Source of the DNA: Impatiens glandulifera
Taxonomy: Eukaryota; Streptophyta; Magnoliopsida; Ericales; Balsaminaceae
Assembly (NCBI RefSeq): GCF_907164915.1
Contig: NC_061865.1
Span: 48,953,363 to 49,017,362 of the forward strand
Direction: 5' to 3'
DNA length: 64,000 bases
Every line of letters begins with the position of its first letter. Positions within the stretch are counted from its first letter, which is position 1. Below the pieces are notes generated by a model, which saw only the letters and a list, made by a program, of their open reading frames with translations, searched no databases and had not been told where the DNA came from. Below are positions 1 through 13,218 of the stretch, piece by piece. Position numbers and translations under genes: made by a program.

Positions 1-1819
1 ACTCCATTCTGTTGTGGTGTTTTTCTAACTGTGAAGTGTCGAACTATGCCACACTCTTGGCATAACTTCTGGAATAGATCATTCTTGTATTCTCCACCGT
101 TATCAGTCCGGAGAACTTTGATCTTTCTTCCTGTCTCGTCTTCAACTTGAGTTTTCCATTTAAGAAAAATCTCAAACACTTCACCTTTGTTCTTCATCGT
201 AAACACCCATACTATTCTGGAAAAATCGTCAACAAAAGTAACAAAGTAATGTCTACCTCCAATAGAAGGAGTCTTGGCAGGTCCCCAGACATCTGAGTGC
301 ACATAATCCAAAATACCCTCGGTGTTATGAATTGTAGTGCCAAATTTTACTCGCCTTTGTTTTCCCAGAATACAATGTTCACAAAAATCTAATTTACAAA
401 CTTTTGTACCTTTCAATAATCCTTGCTTGACAAGAGTTTGCATAGATTTCTCACCAGCGTGCCCCAATCGCATATGCCATAACTTTGTTGCCTCTAATTC
501 CTTACTATTCCCGGAAGTTGATACACATGATGTCCTATTAACTGTATTACCTTGATAGTAATACAAATTATTACTCTTCTTGATAGCTTTCAACATCACT
601 AGCGCTCCAGATATTACCTTAAGAACTCCATTTTCCAATTTCACATGTAGGCCTTTCGACTCCAAGGCCCCCAAAGAAATGAGATTCTTTTTCATATTCG
701 GTATGTACCGAACATCTCTAATAATTCTGGTGGATCCGTCATCATTCCTCAGCTTGATTGAACCTATCCCCTTTATTTTACATGTATTAGCATCTCCCAT
801 GTAAACAACTCCACCATCTAGCTCCTTAAAGTCAAAGAACCACTTTCGAACTGGTGTCATATGATAAGTGCAAGCTGAGTCCAATATCCACGCATCAGGA
901 TGTGATGTTGTGTGTGACATCGATAAAAAGTATTCTGAATCTGCATCACCTTTGTTTTCTGCAACATTCGCATCTTCAAAATCTTTCTCTTTCTTCTTCA
1001 ACTTTGGGCAGTTAATCTTCCAATGTCCTTTCTCACGACAGAAAGCACATTCATCTTAGTACCTGATTGGTATTCAAACCGGAACAGTCGCTTCTTCATA
1101 AGGAGCTTATTCTGACCACTCTTCTTCAGAAACTTGTCCTCCAATGCTTGCCACAGTTTCTGTGCAGAAGTTTCATTCTTCACAGCATACTTCTGCTCTA
1201 TGGACAGGCACGACCAAATTGTTCCGCACGCCAACCGATTCATGATACTCCACTCTTTTTCTTCTATACCATCTGGCTTTCCGACCTCAATAGCAACATC
1301 TAGACCCTGCTGAAAAAGACAATCTAGAACCTCACCTTGCCACATGCCGAAATGCCCAGTTCCATCAAAGATCTCCACCGCAAACTTCAAATTCGACATC
1401 GGTGTCCTCGTCCAGAATGACGAAGGAGTTGACGCCCCTTTTAAAGACTCCACCATGCCAAGGACGAACCTTCAGCTCTGATACCACTTGTTGGGGAAAA
1501 CCCTGACAGAACCACAAAAGAAGAAAAAACGAACTGAAAGAACACTAACAGAATTTGATAACGGAGTTCGGCCAAAATATTGCCTACGTCTCCGAGCACT
1601 GAGGCTATCAATTAATAAGGAAGAAGAGATACAAATTTGGGTGCCAATAAACCAAAGAGGGGAGAGTTTCTTTTATACACTAAGAAACTTCCCCAACTCC
1701 CATCATCTTCCGATGTGGGATTTATGCTAATTGTGAATATAGTTTCTTTTATATACTAAGAAACTTCTTTCACTCCCATTATCTTCCGATGTGGGATTCT
1801 AATTGTGCCAAAAACAACA
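1..1819 (-). mobile_element. Truncated Ty1/copia retrotransposon (5' half, cut by window edge)
   Basis: The minus strand reads LTR, primer-binding site, gag start and then protease/integrase coding sequence up to the left edge of the window. It is close to identical to the complete element at 32759-36674, so the family is certain. Gag starts at about 1456 but leaves frame near 1055, where 322 bp present in the other copy (35583-35904) are missing. The loss lies exactly between two copies of the 8-mer CATTCATC, which suggests a microhomology deletion. The gag/pol junction here (near 800) reads TAC where the other copy reads TAA, so this copy lacks that nonsense codon. The target-site duplication cannot be tested because the other end is outside the window. 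Confidence 0.93.
1489..1819 (-). repeat. 5' LTR of the truncated Copia element
   Basis: The 331-bp LTR begins TGTTGGGG and ends CAACA on the plus strand, giving the TG...CA inverted ends. A primer-binding site matching the 3' end of initiator tRNA-Met (TGGTATCAGAGC on the minus strand) lies just inside it at about 1475-1486. It differs from the LTRs at 32759 and 36346 by several substitutions and small indels, so the two insertions are separate events. The five bases outside it are GTTAC. Confidence 0.9.
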
Positions 1820-2692
1820 GTTACCACTGAACTACCTTGGTGGGTTAACCTCTCGTCTTCAAGTGAATTCTATATACGTTGGGTCTTTGCTAGCTAGGAA
1901 TCTTGGGTTCTTTGTTATGACTAGCGAATGAATATCTCATTCCCTCTAAAAAAATAAAATAAATTATCCACTTAACTTTATTTTGAAAGGCTTTCAATTT
2001 TAAGTTGGTGAGAAATGAAAAAAGAATTTAGGATGGCAATAGTCCTAGTTTAAAAGAAATCCACAATTCAAATGAATATCTAAAGAGAACATGAAATTCT
2101 TATGAAACAATTGTGGACAATTGTGGTGTCATCAAAGGTATGACAATTTTCATCTTCAATCATCCTAAAAAGGAGGAAAGGAAATAGTGTTAATTCATCT
2201 AGAGATGATTTGATGTTGGGAAAAGTTAAAAAATTCTAATTGAATAATCACCGAGGTTATCTCTTTGTGTGGAAATGCGAATTATTGTCAAATTCTCATC
2301 CACTTGTTTCTGACTTCATAATTATGATTATTATTTTTATTTATTTTTAGTAAAACTTTTTATTTTTAATTTATGGGAAAGAGTAATTGTACTGTTCACA
2401 AAATTAAATGTTCAAGTAATAAATCAAATTATGCAATAAATTGGACATAATTTAAACTTAAATTAAGTTGTGTCAAAGACTTTGAAATAGTAAAAGATAA
2501 AAGAAAAAAAAAGACATCAAGAAATCATGATGCGTTAAACATTTTTTGATTGATCTCGTATCGTCAAAATCAAAATCGCAATTCTCCAAAAGTATAAGTC
2601 AACATACAACTAAGTAGTATTTCCTTTATCAAGTTTATCAATGTTTCCTACTTTCGCATGTTTTTTTCACTTTGAACATTCAAACTTTATAA

Positions 2693-2718
2693 TTTTTTTT
2701 TTTTTTTTTTTTTTTTTT
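2693..2718. repeat. Poly-T tract
   Basis: An uninterrupted run of T in an otherwise gene-free AT-rich stretch. The corresponding place in the duplicate near 37705 carries a short A tract instead. Confidence 0.9.
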
Positions 2719-2909
2719 GTGATTTTACTAGTTTGGATCTTAACGATTATCTTGACCTCCCTATCCATCTTTGGACAATTGTCATAATTCATATTCGTTT
2801 TAGCAAAAAATCAATAGTCAAGTATGATGATTAAAGCCATTCTCTTTGCATACTAGCGATGTCTAGTTGTGTTTATTTTGTCGTCTTAATGAGATTGAAT
2901 GCAATCTTA

Positions 2910-3024
2910 GGCTTTGTTTGGTTTTTGTTTATTCATTTAACATAAAAAAAATCAAATATTACTTTACTCAAACTCTAATCCATCAAATCAATAAATTCAT
3001 TAACTAAAATACACTATATTTTAA

Positions 3025-3076
<52 letters not shown>

Positions 3077-3177
3077 TTTAAGTTTTTTTTTTTTTAAAAA
3101 AAATTATCTTTCACTTCCTCAAATTCATTATCAATCATTATTTTATTTTTTCTAAATAACTTTTACCAATCAAGGCC
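2910..3177. mobile_element. Tourist/PIF-Harbinger-like MITE
   Basis: The ends are inverted (GGCTTTGTTTGG at the left and CCAATCAAGGCC at the right) and are flanked by TTA on both sides, which is the 3-bp target duplication typical of PIF/Harbinger MITEs. It contains a (TA)n run at 3031-3074. It is absent from the paralogous segment near 37800. No coding capacity is seen. Confidence 0.65.
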
Positions 3178-3879
3178 TTAATAGCATTTGTGTTAACTAT
3201 TTTTAATTGATTAAAGTTAGAAATAGTATTGACCAACTAAAAAAGAAAAATAACAACTAAGATAAAGAGAAATAGCATGCTAACTTTTAAAAAAGATGAG
3301 ATATCAATCTTAAATTAAGGAAATGGACAAAATAATCCAACTACACTTAACATTGATCTTGTCATACCCGTGTAACCAATCTTTGACCTTGCATTATTTT
3401 GTAACCAATCTTCGACCTTACATGGCTATCACATGTAAACAATGCAAGATGGCATTGTCAAACATAGAGTTTGATCGCCAAATCTCCTTCACGTGTTCCC
3501 TCGAGAAAACGATTAATCGAGAAGAAAGTCGTCACAATTTGACATCTCCGTGCCGGTTGATTTGATATAAGTTTTAGTTACCCTCCATCTGTATATTTTG
3601 GCACTTTCTTTGCATAGTCTTTGTTTTGAAGGGTTTTCAAGATTGGGTTATGCATACAACTTGGTTGCAAATATGGTCAACAAATGACAACTAAGCTTTG
3701 AGACTATGCTTTAGATGACCTGTTTATGATGATATTGGATGTGTTTATATATGGTGTCTTTTATTTATGTATATTATTTATGATTTCATCAGTGGATTAT
3801 TATATCAAATTTCACAACAATAAGAAAGTAAATTATTATACTTCACTAAAATAACTTAAAGGGTAAAAGACTAAATGTT

Positions 3880-3930
3880 ACGAGTTCGATTTTTACATAA
3901 AACGGTTTGAAGTTGAAATCAAAATATAAC
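3880..3930 (+). repeat. SINE-like fragment
   Basis: This short stretch has a tRNA box-B-like core (AGTTCGATTTTTAC) followed by the same body motif (GGTTTGAAGTTGAAAT) as the better copies at 37836 and 63408. The tRNA-like front end is not recognisable here. Confidence 0.4.
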
Positions 3931-4826
3931 GATTAGAGTAATTTTAGGTTCTTAAATTAATTATTTTATTTCAATATTTTTTCTTATAGAACATTGAAAT
4001 TAAAATAGCATGTTCTAATAAATAAAAACAAGATAAAAAATCAATGCCTGCATTAAAAAATGAATTAAACAAATTAAGTGAAAACTCACAAAGGTGGGAA
4101 ACAATTTAGTTTGAGTCTTTTTAACTTTTAATAAATACTTTAAGTAAATTATAAATATAGTTTTCAATAAAAATCTTCTGATTTAAGCCATTCAAATTTT
4201 CTCTACGAAAAAAAAAGTACTTTCACATGCCACTAATCAAATAAATTAACATGCCTACCAAATTTAGAAGGATCAAAGTCTTAAAAGAAGGATAAAAACT
4301 TGGAAGGAAGCATATCAAAATATGTGTCAAAAGTTTTGAGATTATTAATATATTAATTAAGAAAAAGTTTAATTTGATTAATGTATTATCATAATGGAGA
4401 AAAAATGGGAGAGGATGAAAAATGGAATAATCTGACGTCATGTTATTGTTTGAAAAATAATGAAGAAATATAAGGGGAGAGTAAAAGAAATAAATTTTAT
4501 TATTTTTTTTTTCCATTGAGATTAATTATTCTCTCACGCATTCACTCTTTTAAATTTTCTTTTCAAATATTTATCTTATTAATATATTTTATGTGTGTAA
4601 ATCATATTTTTAATGAGAAATAAAAATAACAAAAGTTACATAACCCATAAGTTTCATATCTTTTGTTTTCTGCACACTTCTGTTCATGTTGTTGTATCAG
4701 TTGTGGTCATATCCATGGATTGGATATCCCTTATTATTTTAAAAAATGTTAAAAAAAATTCAAAGAAAGTAAGTCCACGAATTAACGTGGCATGACATGG
4801 AGATAAGAGAGTAAATTATTAAAATG

Positions 4827-4955
4827 TTTTGAAACGCTTATTTCAGGTCCCAAAACGGCTTCATAATGTCCCGAAACGGCCATTTCGAATCCTGAAACGG
4901 TCATTTCGGGTCCCAAAATAAGTGATTTCGGGACCCAAAATGAGCGCTTTCGAGA
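4827..4955. repeat. Minisatellite of about six ~22-bp units
   Basis: Tandem degenerate units of the form GTCCCGAAACGGCCATTTCG cover about 130 bp. The later units read almost as reverse complements of the earlier ones (ATTTCGGGACCCAAAAT), so the array can also fold on itself. It is clearly more GC-rich than its flanks. No gene is nearby. Confidence 0.7.
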
Positions 4956-5239
4956 CGTGAAGACAACTTAGCAGGAATTCGTAGACTTGCTTTCGTTGAA
5001 TCTTTCGTTGAGTTTATCATTCCTCTATTATTTTATTATATTTATTCTAATTTAATTCTATCATTTTCTTTATATAGATTATTTAAATGATTTACAATTC
5101 AAAAAATATTATATGATTCTCATTTTTCTAAATTATATCATTTAATTCATTATTTAAAATATTAATTTGTTTTTATTTAAATTATTATTTTTTATTTTAT
5201 TATTATATATTAATATATTTTAAGTCTTTTTATCAAAAT

Positions 5240-6300
5240 TAACTCACTTCGAACATAATAAATATTTTTTTTCTCACAAACCTCTCATATTTACTAATCC
5301 CATTACCTCACTTCGAGCATTATCTAGTGACTTTACTTTCACTTCTATCAAAACCAACTCATCTAATTCATATATTTTAACCATCAATATAATTTTCCTC
5401 AATGTACCTCTCATAATATTAAAATCTCGTACTCACTTCGAGCATTTTTTTAACTCAACATTACCAACCTCTTTTACCTTCATTTTGACAAACTAACATT
5501 TTCTTATCATTATTTCGGTCAATCAACAATCTCATTCGCACAATTTTAACCATCAAAAGATCATTTGTTCTCCAATGAACCTCTTATTATTAATTTCATT
5601 ATCTCATATCATCAAAATTTTCACAATACAATTGACTTTTATCTGTGACCTCACTTTCACTTCAGTCAAACCACAATCTTTTCATTCACATATTTTAACC
5701 ACTAATATTTTTTTTTGTTCTCAATTGATTTCTCATATCTACTAATTTCGCGACCCTTACTTTAAACATTTTACGCCAAAATCATCTCAACATTATCAAA
5801 CGTTTTTACCCTTACTTCAGTCAACCAATTACAATTTCATTCCCTCAGTTCGAACATTTTCCACCGAACCATCTCATTATTATCAAACATTTTTTACTTC
5901 ACTTCAGCCAACTAACAATTTCATTCCCTCATTTCAAGCATTTTACACCAAACAATTTCAATATTACCAAACTTTCTTACCCTCACATTAGTCGACCAAT
6001 AATTTCATTTAACCATACCAATATCTTTTCTTACTTAATTTACATTTCATATTAGAATATTACTTAATCTTGTGACCTTACTTTTCTCAACTATCCCCAC
6101 ATTATCAACCTCTTTTACTTTCAATTTGAGTATTTTGCACTTTAACAATCTCATATCATTAACAACCATCTCATTTACATATTTAACTATCACATATATT
6201 TAATGATCTTTCATTATCAATCTCGTGACCTCATTTTGAACATTTTGCACTCAACCATCATTTTGATCAACCACCAATCATCTCATTCATATATTTAACT
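5240..6300. repeat. Diffuse repeat with recurring CACTTCGARCATTTT motif
   Basis: Variants of CACTTCGAGCATTTT recur irregularly (about 5246, 5309, 5432, 5848, 5931 and 6231), interspersed with CTCTCATAT and TTTTAACCAT words. This looks like an old, decayed satellite or a multiply amplified short element. It is missing from the paralogous segment at 38.1-39.8 kb. No ORF of interest is seen. Confidence 0.5.
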
Positions 6301-6322
6301 ATCACATATTTTCAAACGACAT

Positions 6323-6381
6323 CTCACGGGATTTGAACCTTGATACATTGTAAACATTTTAACCATTTGATCACTCTAAAT
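6323..6381 (-). repeat. tRNA-like SINE fragment
   Basis: The minus strand shows an A-box-like stretch (GTGATCAAATGGTTAAAATG) and then a B-box-like stretch (AGGTTCAAATCCCGTGAG) at tRNA-like spacing. The acceptor stem does not pair, so it is a tRNA-derived repeat rather than a working tRNA gene. Confidence 0.5.
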
Positions 6382-8360
6382 TACTAGTTTATATTAATAA
6401 TTATATGTATAAATATATAATTGATAACTAACCATTCAAAATAAACCACTCCTCACGTTAAAAAGTTACATAAATTTTTTATTCTAAATGCTTAACCATT
6501 CTCACTATCACCTCCCTTTTATTGACAAATAGAGTTATAAACCATAAAATCAATAAAATAGAAATAAAAAATACATTTACCAACATTATATTTTTTTCAA
6601 TATTAATACACATTAAAAGGAAACTTCATCTTCTAACATTACCAAAAAAAAATACTTATAAAAAAATAGAAAAAAAAATGGTAGTAAATCGTATATTTAT
6701 AAAATTATTTTGTTGATTTTAAAATATAAATGATAAGTAGTTTGATTTGACAGTGTATATAATCATAAGTTTCAAGTTACAATCTTATTTATATATTTTT
6801 AATCTTATAAATCTTTTTAATAAATCACTCAAAGGTTTGAGGACAGGTAAGACCCGACCCAAATATTTAAGACTCCACAAGTTAAGCAAGTTGGAATCAA
6901 GTAACATTATTATAATAATAATTATTATTATTATTATTGCTAAAAATTTGAACTGTCAATCCACTTTGAATATAATAATTTTAACTTGTAGACCAGGACA
7001 TACATTTATTTTTATAAATATTAGACAAACGGTACATTTTATAATTTAAAAAACCCTCTCACTATCAAACACTCACTTATTTATTTATTTATTTATTTTT
7101 CTAATACAGTTTTTTAATTATTAATGATATTTTGAACAACAAATAAAACTAACGAATCCATCTTTTACAAGTCTCCGAATAATCAATGAATGAAGTGAAA
7201 GATTTTTAAAAATTGATTAACAACAACAATTTGGTGTTACAAACCTATCATTCTATCAAACTGGACCACGTACAACCTTATTTATAATAATTCTTCTCAT
7301 AAATTATATCTATTAATTTTATCATCTATGATAAAAAAGGATTGGATTAATGAAATGAAAAGTTTTGATCTTTAAAATATATAAACAATTTAAACAAACT
7401 GCTTGTCAAGCTTTTTATAATCTGAAATATAATTCAATAAAATATATTTTTTGTAAGAAGTCAAACTATTTGAAATCACCTTATTTGATTTAATTAGATT
7501 GCTATTAATGAGCTTGTGATCCATATAAAATAAAATTAATATAAAAATATTACAAGTCAGAGTTTCATTTGTGATTATAGGTCAGAGTTTTTATTTGTTG
7601 AATTTTGTTTATTTAATTATTAATGTATGAAATTAATATGACTTATAATAACATTATTATATACCCCTCAATTTGAAATATTTTATATGAAAATCAAATT
7701 CGTAATATTTATTTTTATTTAAATACCACTCTTACTAAAAATTACTTTAATAGTTTCTAAATTGGTCAATTAATAATATTTAGGAAAATATTTTATATGA
7801 AGATTAAATTCGTAACATTTAATTTTTGTAAATACTACTTTTACTAAATACTATTTTAATAATTTCTAAATTAATCAATTAATAATATTTAGGAATGTAA
7901 TCACTCATTGATAATATATTATTAAGAATAATTACATTATAAAATATAAAATAGAAGCATTCATAACTTTAATCATTCAAATATATACTGATAATTTTCT
8001 AAATTAAAAAAACAAAGTAAGTAAAAGTATATTGCAATTTGAATATATCATTATTATTTTCAAAATTCTAATATATATACTATACTAGACAATTTTATAA
8101 ATGGAAATTACTTTTGTGATAAAATGTTTTTTTTTATTATTTGTAAAAATGTTTTCTTTAAGAGATTAAAGGTGTTTTTTTTAAGAAATTACACCTTTTT
8201 TTTATTGAGGGGATATGATTGTAAGGTAATGGTAACATTTTAATTTTTTTTAAATCATTTGTATTTTAATTACAAGTACATATGAATTATGTATGAATTT
8301 ATTATTGGTCAAATAAAATTGGATTAACTTGAAAGTAAGATGGGATTAACATTTCTCACT

Positions 8361-10433
8361 TTTTTTTTTTTTTTTTTTTTTTTTATAAATGGCTTACGCC
8401 ATTAACTAAAAAGACCCGAAAATGGTAAAAGGAGTACAAGAGATGAAATTGAGCTTACAACAATTTGCTCGAAGTCAACACACGATGACCATGAAGAATT
8501 CATAGTTGGCCTAAGAAACGCACACGGACATGAAATCTAAGTACAAAAGTGAATAAGGAATGAAACTATCAATCAATCAACTAAAACAAGACGATAGGGG
8601 TTGATTTCTTCGGACTCGTCTCTTTTGTCTTTGCCATTGTTCTTTCTTTCCTTCTTTCTTGTCACCCTTAGGTCTTTTGGGATATATTTCCGAATAAAGT
8701 TCTGTTTCTTCATCTTCGCTAGCTTCTCTTGTCACTTTTTTCCTTTTGGGCTTGAGTTTGGAATTGATCGTATGAGTTATTTCTCTTAAGGTGGTTTTTT
8801 GACAACGTTGCAGTTTTCTTTGGTTTCAGATCTCATGGTTTTGAGATGCTTTGGCTTTCGTTATCATCCACATCGATGCCGGGCTTTTCAAACCTAGTCA
8901 ATAGGAAAAGGGCCTCAGTTTCAGGCACGGTGGGATCAGGATCGGTTTGGTTCTTGTTCACATGTTCGTTGTGTCTTTCATTTGTTTTGAGGATTTTGAT
9001 ATATGATTTTTGACCACATTGACATTCTCTTGTTCGAAGGTGGCCACGAGCTTCTTTTGTTTTCCCGTCCTCTTTTTCTGGTTGCTCGTACATGACCTCA
9101 ATGGTGACCATGTTTCCATTCCAGCATCTTAGCTCAAATTTTTCAATTTTGTACTCGTTGAGTCGATCTCAATGCAAATGCGGCAAACGTGACCCGTTCA
9201 AACGAGTCAAAGTCGAGATCGAGCTTAAGCGGTTTTCCAATGAGTCCAGTGAGGTAGACAAGTGCTTTGGCATTACAAAGGTGCAATGTGATGTTTCTCA
9301 GTCTCACCCACACTTGTTCAGATTATGGAGGTTTGCTATTGATGTTCATTTCTTCATTCCATTTGGCGAGCTTGAAACATAAGCTGAACATGAAGGTGAA
9401 ATTTGAATCGGCAATGGCTTGGGCTTTGGGCTTCGTGCCAAAAGTGAGGAAGAAATAGCCAAAGTCGTCGACTTTGACTTTTTTTAGTCCTTTTTCGCTC
9501 TATTGTCGGAAAAGGGCGGCCTTGATTGCTCGGAATGGGGCCTTGTGGGTGCCCATGAAGTGACTGACGACAACTCGCTTCCAATTGTTGACGCATCCCT
9601 CTTCAATTACTAGGGAGAGTTCGATTTGGAGCGGGTGTTCGGGCGTTTTAATTTTTAGGCTATGATCCACATTGAATTTGCCATTAGCTGTCCTATTTTT
9701 GCCCCAAACCTTGTTGGTTTTTCATGTTCGGTTTGCGTTTGTTTGTGTAGTGTAGGCATAAGTTTTAGGGCACTTTTAGACTCCCTCATGACACTAACCG
9801 ACCACAGAATGATTTCCTCGTATTCGGCTTTATCGAATGAGTTCCAATCTTGCTCGAATCAGATTTTGAATTGGCAAATGATTTGCTCGCTCCTTTTATT
9901 GGTCATGACAAGTTCATGCCTTTGAAACTGGACGAGGGACTTGAGAATTTGGTTTTGAATGCCCTTCAGATTTGCGATTTCATTTCGTATTATGGTCCAC
10001 GACTTATTAGGGATTTGAGCGGTCGGGGTGGGGATGTCGTGACATACCGTAGTGGTTGAGGTGAGCCCGAATGGAACACAACATCGTGACCGGTTAGGGT
10101 GGTAGTGACATGGCCTGTCGAAGGAGTAGCGCTGCTAGTTTGGTTGACAATAGTCAGACCGATCAGGGTGGAGGCTACATGACCGGTCAGGGGAGGGACG
10201 TCATGCCCAGTTGGGAGAAGAGTTGGGAGACGGACGCGACCGATTGATAGACTAGGCATGTGACTGGTCGTTGCAACAGTTGGATTGAAGGCAGCGTTAT
10301 CTGCATCAACAGCGTTGTGACCGGTCGGACATCTAGAAGAAGTGGCAGCCCTTTCAGTCAATATCTTCAGACTCCCTTTATTTTTCTTTGTGCTTTTAGA
10401 TCGGTTGAGGAGGCTGGTCGAGCGTAAGCTCAT
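8361..10433 (-). pseudogene. LINE-type ORF1 relic with DUF4283 domain
   Basis: Reading the minus strand from about 10433, a broken protein runs to about 8833. Its centre (about 9660-9130) contains recognisable DUF4283 sequence: FRAIKAALFRQ, DDFGYFFLTFGTK, AQAIADSNFTFMF, then VWVRLRNITLHL and LIGKPLKLD. Stop codons interrupt it (for example near 9330 and within the ends of the domain). DUF4283 proteins are usually the ORF1/gag-like product of plant LINE retroelements. A run of 24 T at 8361-8384 would be the poly(A) tail of a minus-strand element. No reverse transcriptase follows, so this is either an ORF1-only deletion derivative or an old captured copy. The 9990-10433 part is rich in Pro, Thr and repeated T-G-H motifs. 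Confidence 0.7.
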
Positions 10434-12430
10434 CGTGGCTCAGCCTACACTACAGACAGCAAATGCTGTAGCAACCATCAACAATTCAGACTTGCAACAG
10501 AAATCAACAACAGTAATCTGCAATAGTAGATGACAATAGAGGAGCCAACAAAAGTCACCCAACCCAGACCAAACTAATTGAGGAGAAAATTGTACAGTAG
10601 ACGACAACCAACATATCCTAAAAAAGCAGTCAAAAGAAACCAAAAACAACAGACAAAGCCAATTGCACAGCAGAACAACGCTAGACAATATGGTGTCGTT
10701 TGTGCAGATCGGGCCGTGCCGCCTGTGCCTATTGTGCTGACCGTGTCGATCGTGTTGTGTCGCCTATGCCAATCACGCTTCCTTTGATCAATGCTGATTT
10801 CGGCACCGATTTTATGACTTTCGACTCAAAACAATATTGTGTTGCCTATGTCGATCGTGTCGTGGATGTGTCTATCATACCTCCGTGTCGATCGTGCCGT
10901 GTTGAGTTGTCTGTGCCGATCGTGATTTCTTAAAAATCTCGAAAGCTCTTCTCTCTTTCTAAGGTTTATTTTAAAAGACATTTATCACTTCTAACTTATT
11001 GATCGGTGAGTTTTAACACATTTCATACATTAAAGTTTAAGATACCAATAAAATAATTAATTAATTAATTCAAATAAGATGATTTTGTAGCACTTTAACA
11101 ATTACCTATATCTTACATTGTGCGTTTAAAGTACATAGATGAATACATTATTATTTTTCTTCTATAAAATATATCATATTTTGATCACCTACCTATCATA
11201 ATAATTATGTAGGTATTAAGTTTTAAGATAATCATAAAATATAAAGTTAATAACAAGTTTTTTAATTAATTATTATATTGCATACTCACTTATACATGGT
11301 GTGTATTACAAAGTTTAAAAAAAAGTAGTGAGAATTATTTTAAATTTATAAATATAAATTCACTTTATTCATATAAAATAATTTATAAACACTTACAATT
11401 GTACCATCTTAAAACTGTAAAATTTGAAATTATGACTTGTTAGGAAGTAGAAAAGTATATTGGATTAGAAAATTTTAAAATTCAACTCAATAGGTTGACT
11501 AACTTGCTTAAAATCACATTTTAATTTTTATATTTTTCATCAAATATCTCCATATAGATATAAAATTTTGAATTTATCTTGTGAACGAAATAATTTAGCT
11601 CAATATTATAGACCGCCCATAATTATAATATTGATTTATTTTATTTGAAAACATGTCGTAAAAATTTTAATAGCACTGACATCCCCACAAAAAACGAGTT
11701 AGCAAACATCATTTGCAAACATTACATTTCAATGTCTCTGCATTTCATAACATCCTTATTTGATGTACACTTGAGAATTAGGTTTGGGAGTTGTTCAACT
11801 ACCATGAGTTTTGCATGTATCACTTTTCCCTAGTCATGCTTATAGAGAACCCTCACAACTATCCACCACATTAAGGAACCTACTTTAATGGTGAAGACTT
11901 ATCTATCACTTTAATTTTAATGAAGTTGATCATATTATCACATCCAAGTACATGAAAAAATGAATTCATAATCCAAAGCAATACTTTTGCAAATCAATCA
12001 AAACGGGCTTTTAACCTAACTCCTTTGATGTACAAAACGCGCCTAAAATTGTAATTGTGTCTTTTTCTAATAACTCATTCACTTTCAACGTCCATTCTAA
12101 TTTTTTCATCTAATAAAATGTTCAAAATATCAAACAATACATTCTTCATCTTTATTAAAATGTTGTTTTTAAGTACATTCTTTTTATTATTTTTTTTTCT
12201 TTTTTAAATTTCTTAAGATTTAAATTTTTAAAAAGTAACATTTTATCACAATCAAATTTTTCTTTGAAAATGTATGTATCTTTCCAAAATTGTGATAATC
12301 ACATTTTAAAATTATAAAAATATAACTATTGATAATGTGTTTTAACATTAATATGAATATCATAAGTTCGATTTAAGTTATTTGAAGTGAAAATAATGAC
12401 TATTTGAGGAATGATATAGCTTCCAACATT
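10434..12430. other. Gene-free stretch: possible LINE 5' region, then AT-rich spacer
   Basis: 10434-10935 is GC-richer than the surroundings and contains irregular repeats of TGCCGATCGTG-like words; it may be the 5' part of the LINE-type relic. 10936-12430 is AT-rich spacer. A SINE-like fragment with an AGTTCGATT core and a GAAGTGAAAATAATGACTATT tail lies near 12360-12420. I see no gene here. Confidence 0.6.
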
Positions 12431-12431
12431 A

Positions 12432-12656
12432 AGACCTTATTTGATGCAGTGGCTATTATGTTTTTTTTTTCAGTTTTTATTCAAAAACTAATCTATCACT
12501 CCAATTATCTAATCAATCATTTTACCTATTAAAAATTATCTTTTATTTATTTAAAAAATAAATAAATTACCCTTTATTGGGATATGTGCAGGATTACTTT
12601 GGGTAAAAAAAAAATTTTAAAACTACTTTTCTTTTTATTTAGATCAAATAAGGTTT
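12432..12656. mobile_element. MITE with 12-bp perfect inverted ends
   Basis: ACCTTATTTGAT at 12434-12445 is the exact inverse of ATCAAATAAGGT at 12643-12654. It belongs to the same GGCCTTGTTTGAT-type family as the copies in the cyclase and protease introns. It lies about 560 bp upstream of the cyclase start codon, so it could affect that promoter. Confidence 0.6.
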
Positions 12657-13148
12657 TTTTGAGACAAATCCCAAGTGAAAACAAAAAAACCCAGTCCTCT
12701 TAAAGGAGGCCTAAAAGTAAAATAAAAAAATATTTGTATGAAATGAAAAAATATTGATGAATTTTATTTAGTCCGAAAAAATTGTCAATTTTTTTAAATG
12801 GCTAAATTTACAAATTTTTTTTTTTAAAATCATTAATTACACCATATCATAAATACAAATACATCAAATAATTTTGTATCATATATATATCCAATAAAGG
12901 AAAGAAACAAAAGAAAAAACCACTCACTTATGTAATCCACTTGAACCAACATAATAAACATTAAAAGCCATCAAAACTTGCATTAAACTAATGAAAAAAA
13001 CAAATAATTTCATTAATGTGGGCTTGTTTGTTTTGCAGCAATCTGGTAGGTTTAATGAGACCTTATCTCAAGTTCTCAACCACCACCTTCCCCTCTGTAT
13101 CTTATGCATCTTCAACTATTGATTTCATTACTCCACTTGATACAATCT

Positions 13149-13157
13149 CTATAAATA
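13149..13157 (+). promoter_or_regulatory. Probable TATA box of the cyclase gene
   Basis: CTATAAATA lies about 65 bp upstream of the cyclase ATG, which leaves room for a short 5' leader. A second AT-rich motif at about 13192-13206 is too close to the ATG to be the core promoter. Confidence 0.5.
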
Positions 13158-13218
13158 AAATGGATTATCCCCCACTTCAAAATATAGCCATTTTTATATA
13201 TATTTAAAGAGAGGAATC

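Larger units (their letters stand above)
1904..7905. repeat. Segmental duplication, copy A (partner at 37004-40372)
   Basis: Three stretches here recur in the same order and orientation in copy B: 1904-2797 matches 37004-37803, about 4638-4730 matches 37967-38075, and about 7230-7905 matches 39793-40372. Between them the copies differ by separate insertions (a MITE and AT-rich repeat DNA here; a SINE-like copy and other AT-rich DNA there). No gene is visible in this block. Homology ends near 7905, where copy B carries a Helitron. I judged similarity by eye. Confidence 0.8.

Noticed and set aside
4827..4955. CRISPR-like array
   Set aside because: Units are contiguous without spacers, and the DNA is plant nuclear.
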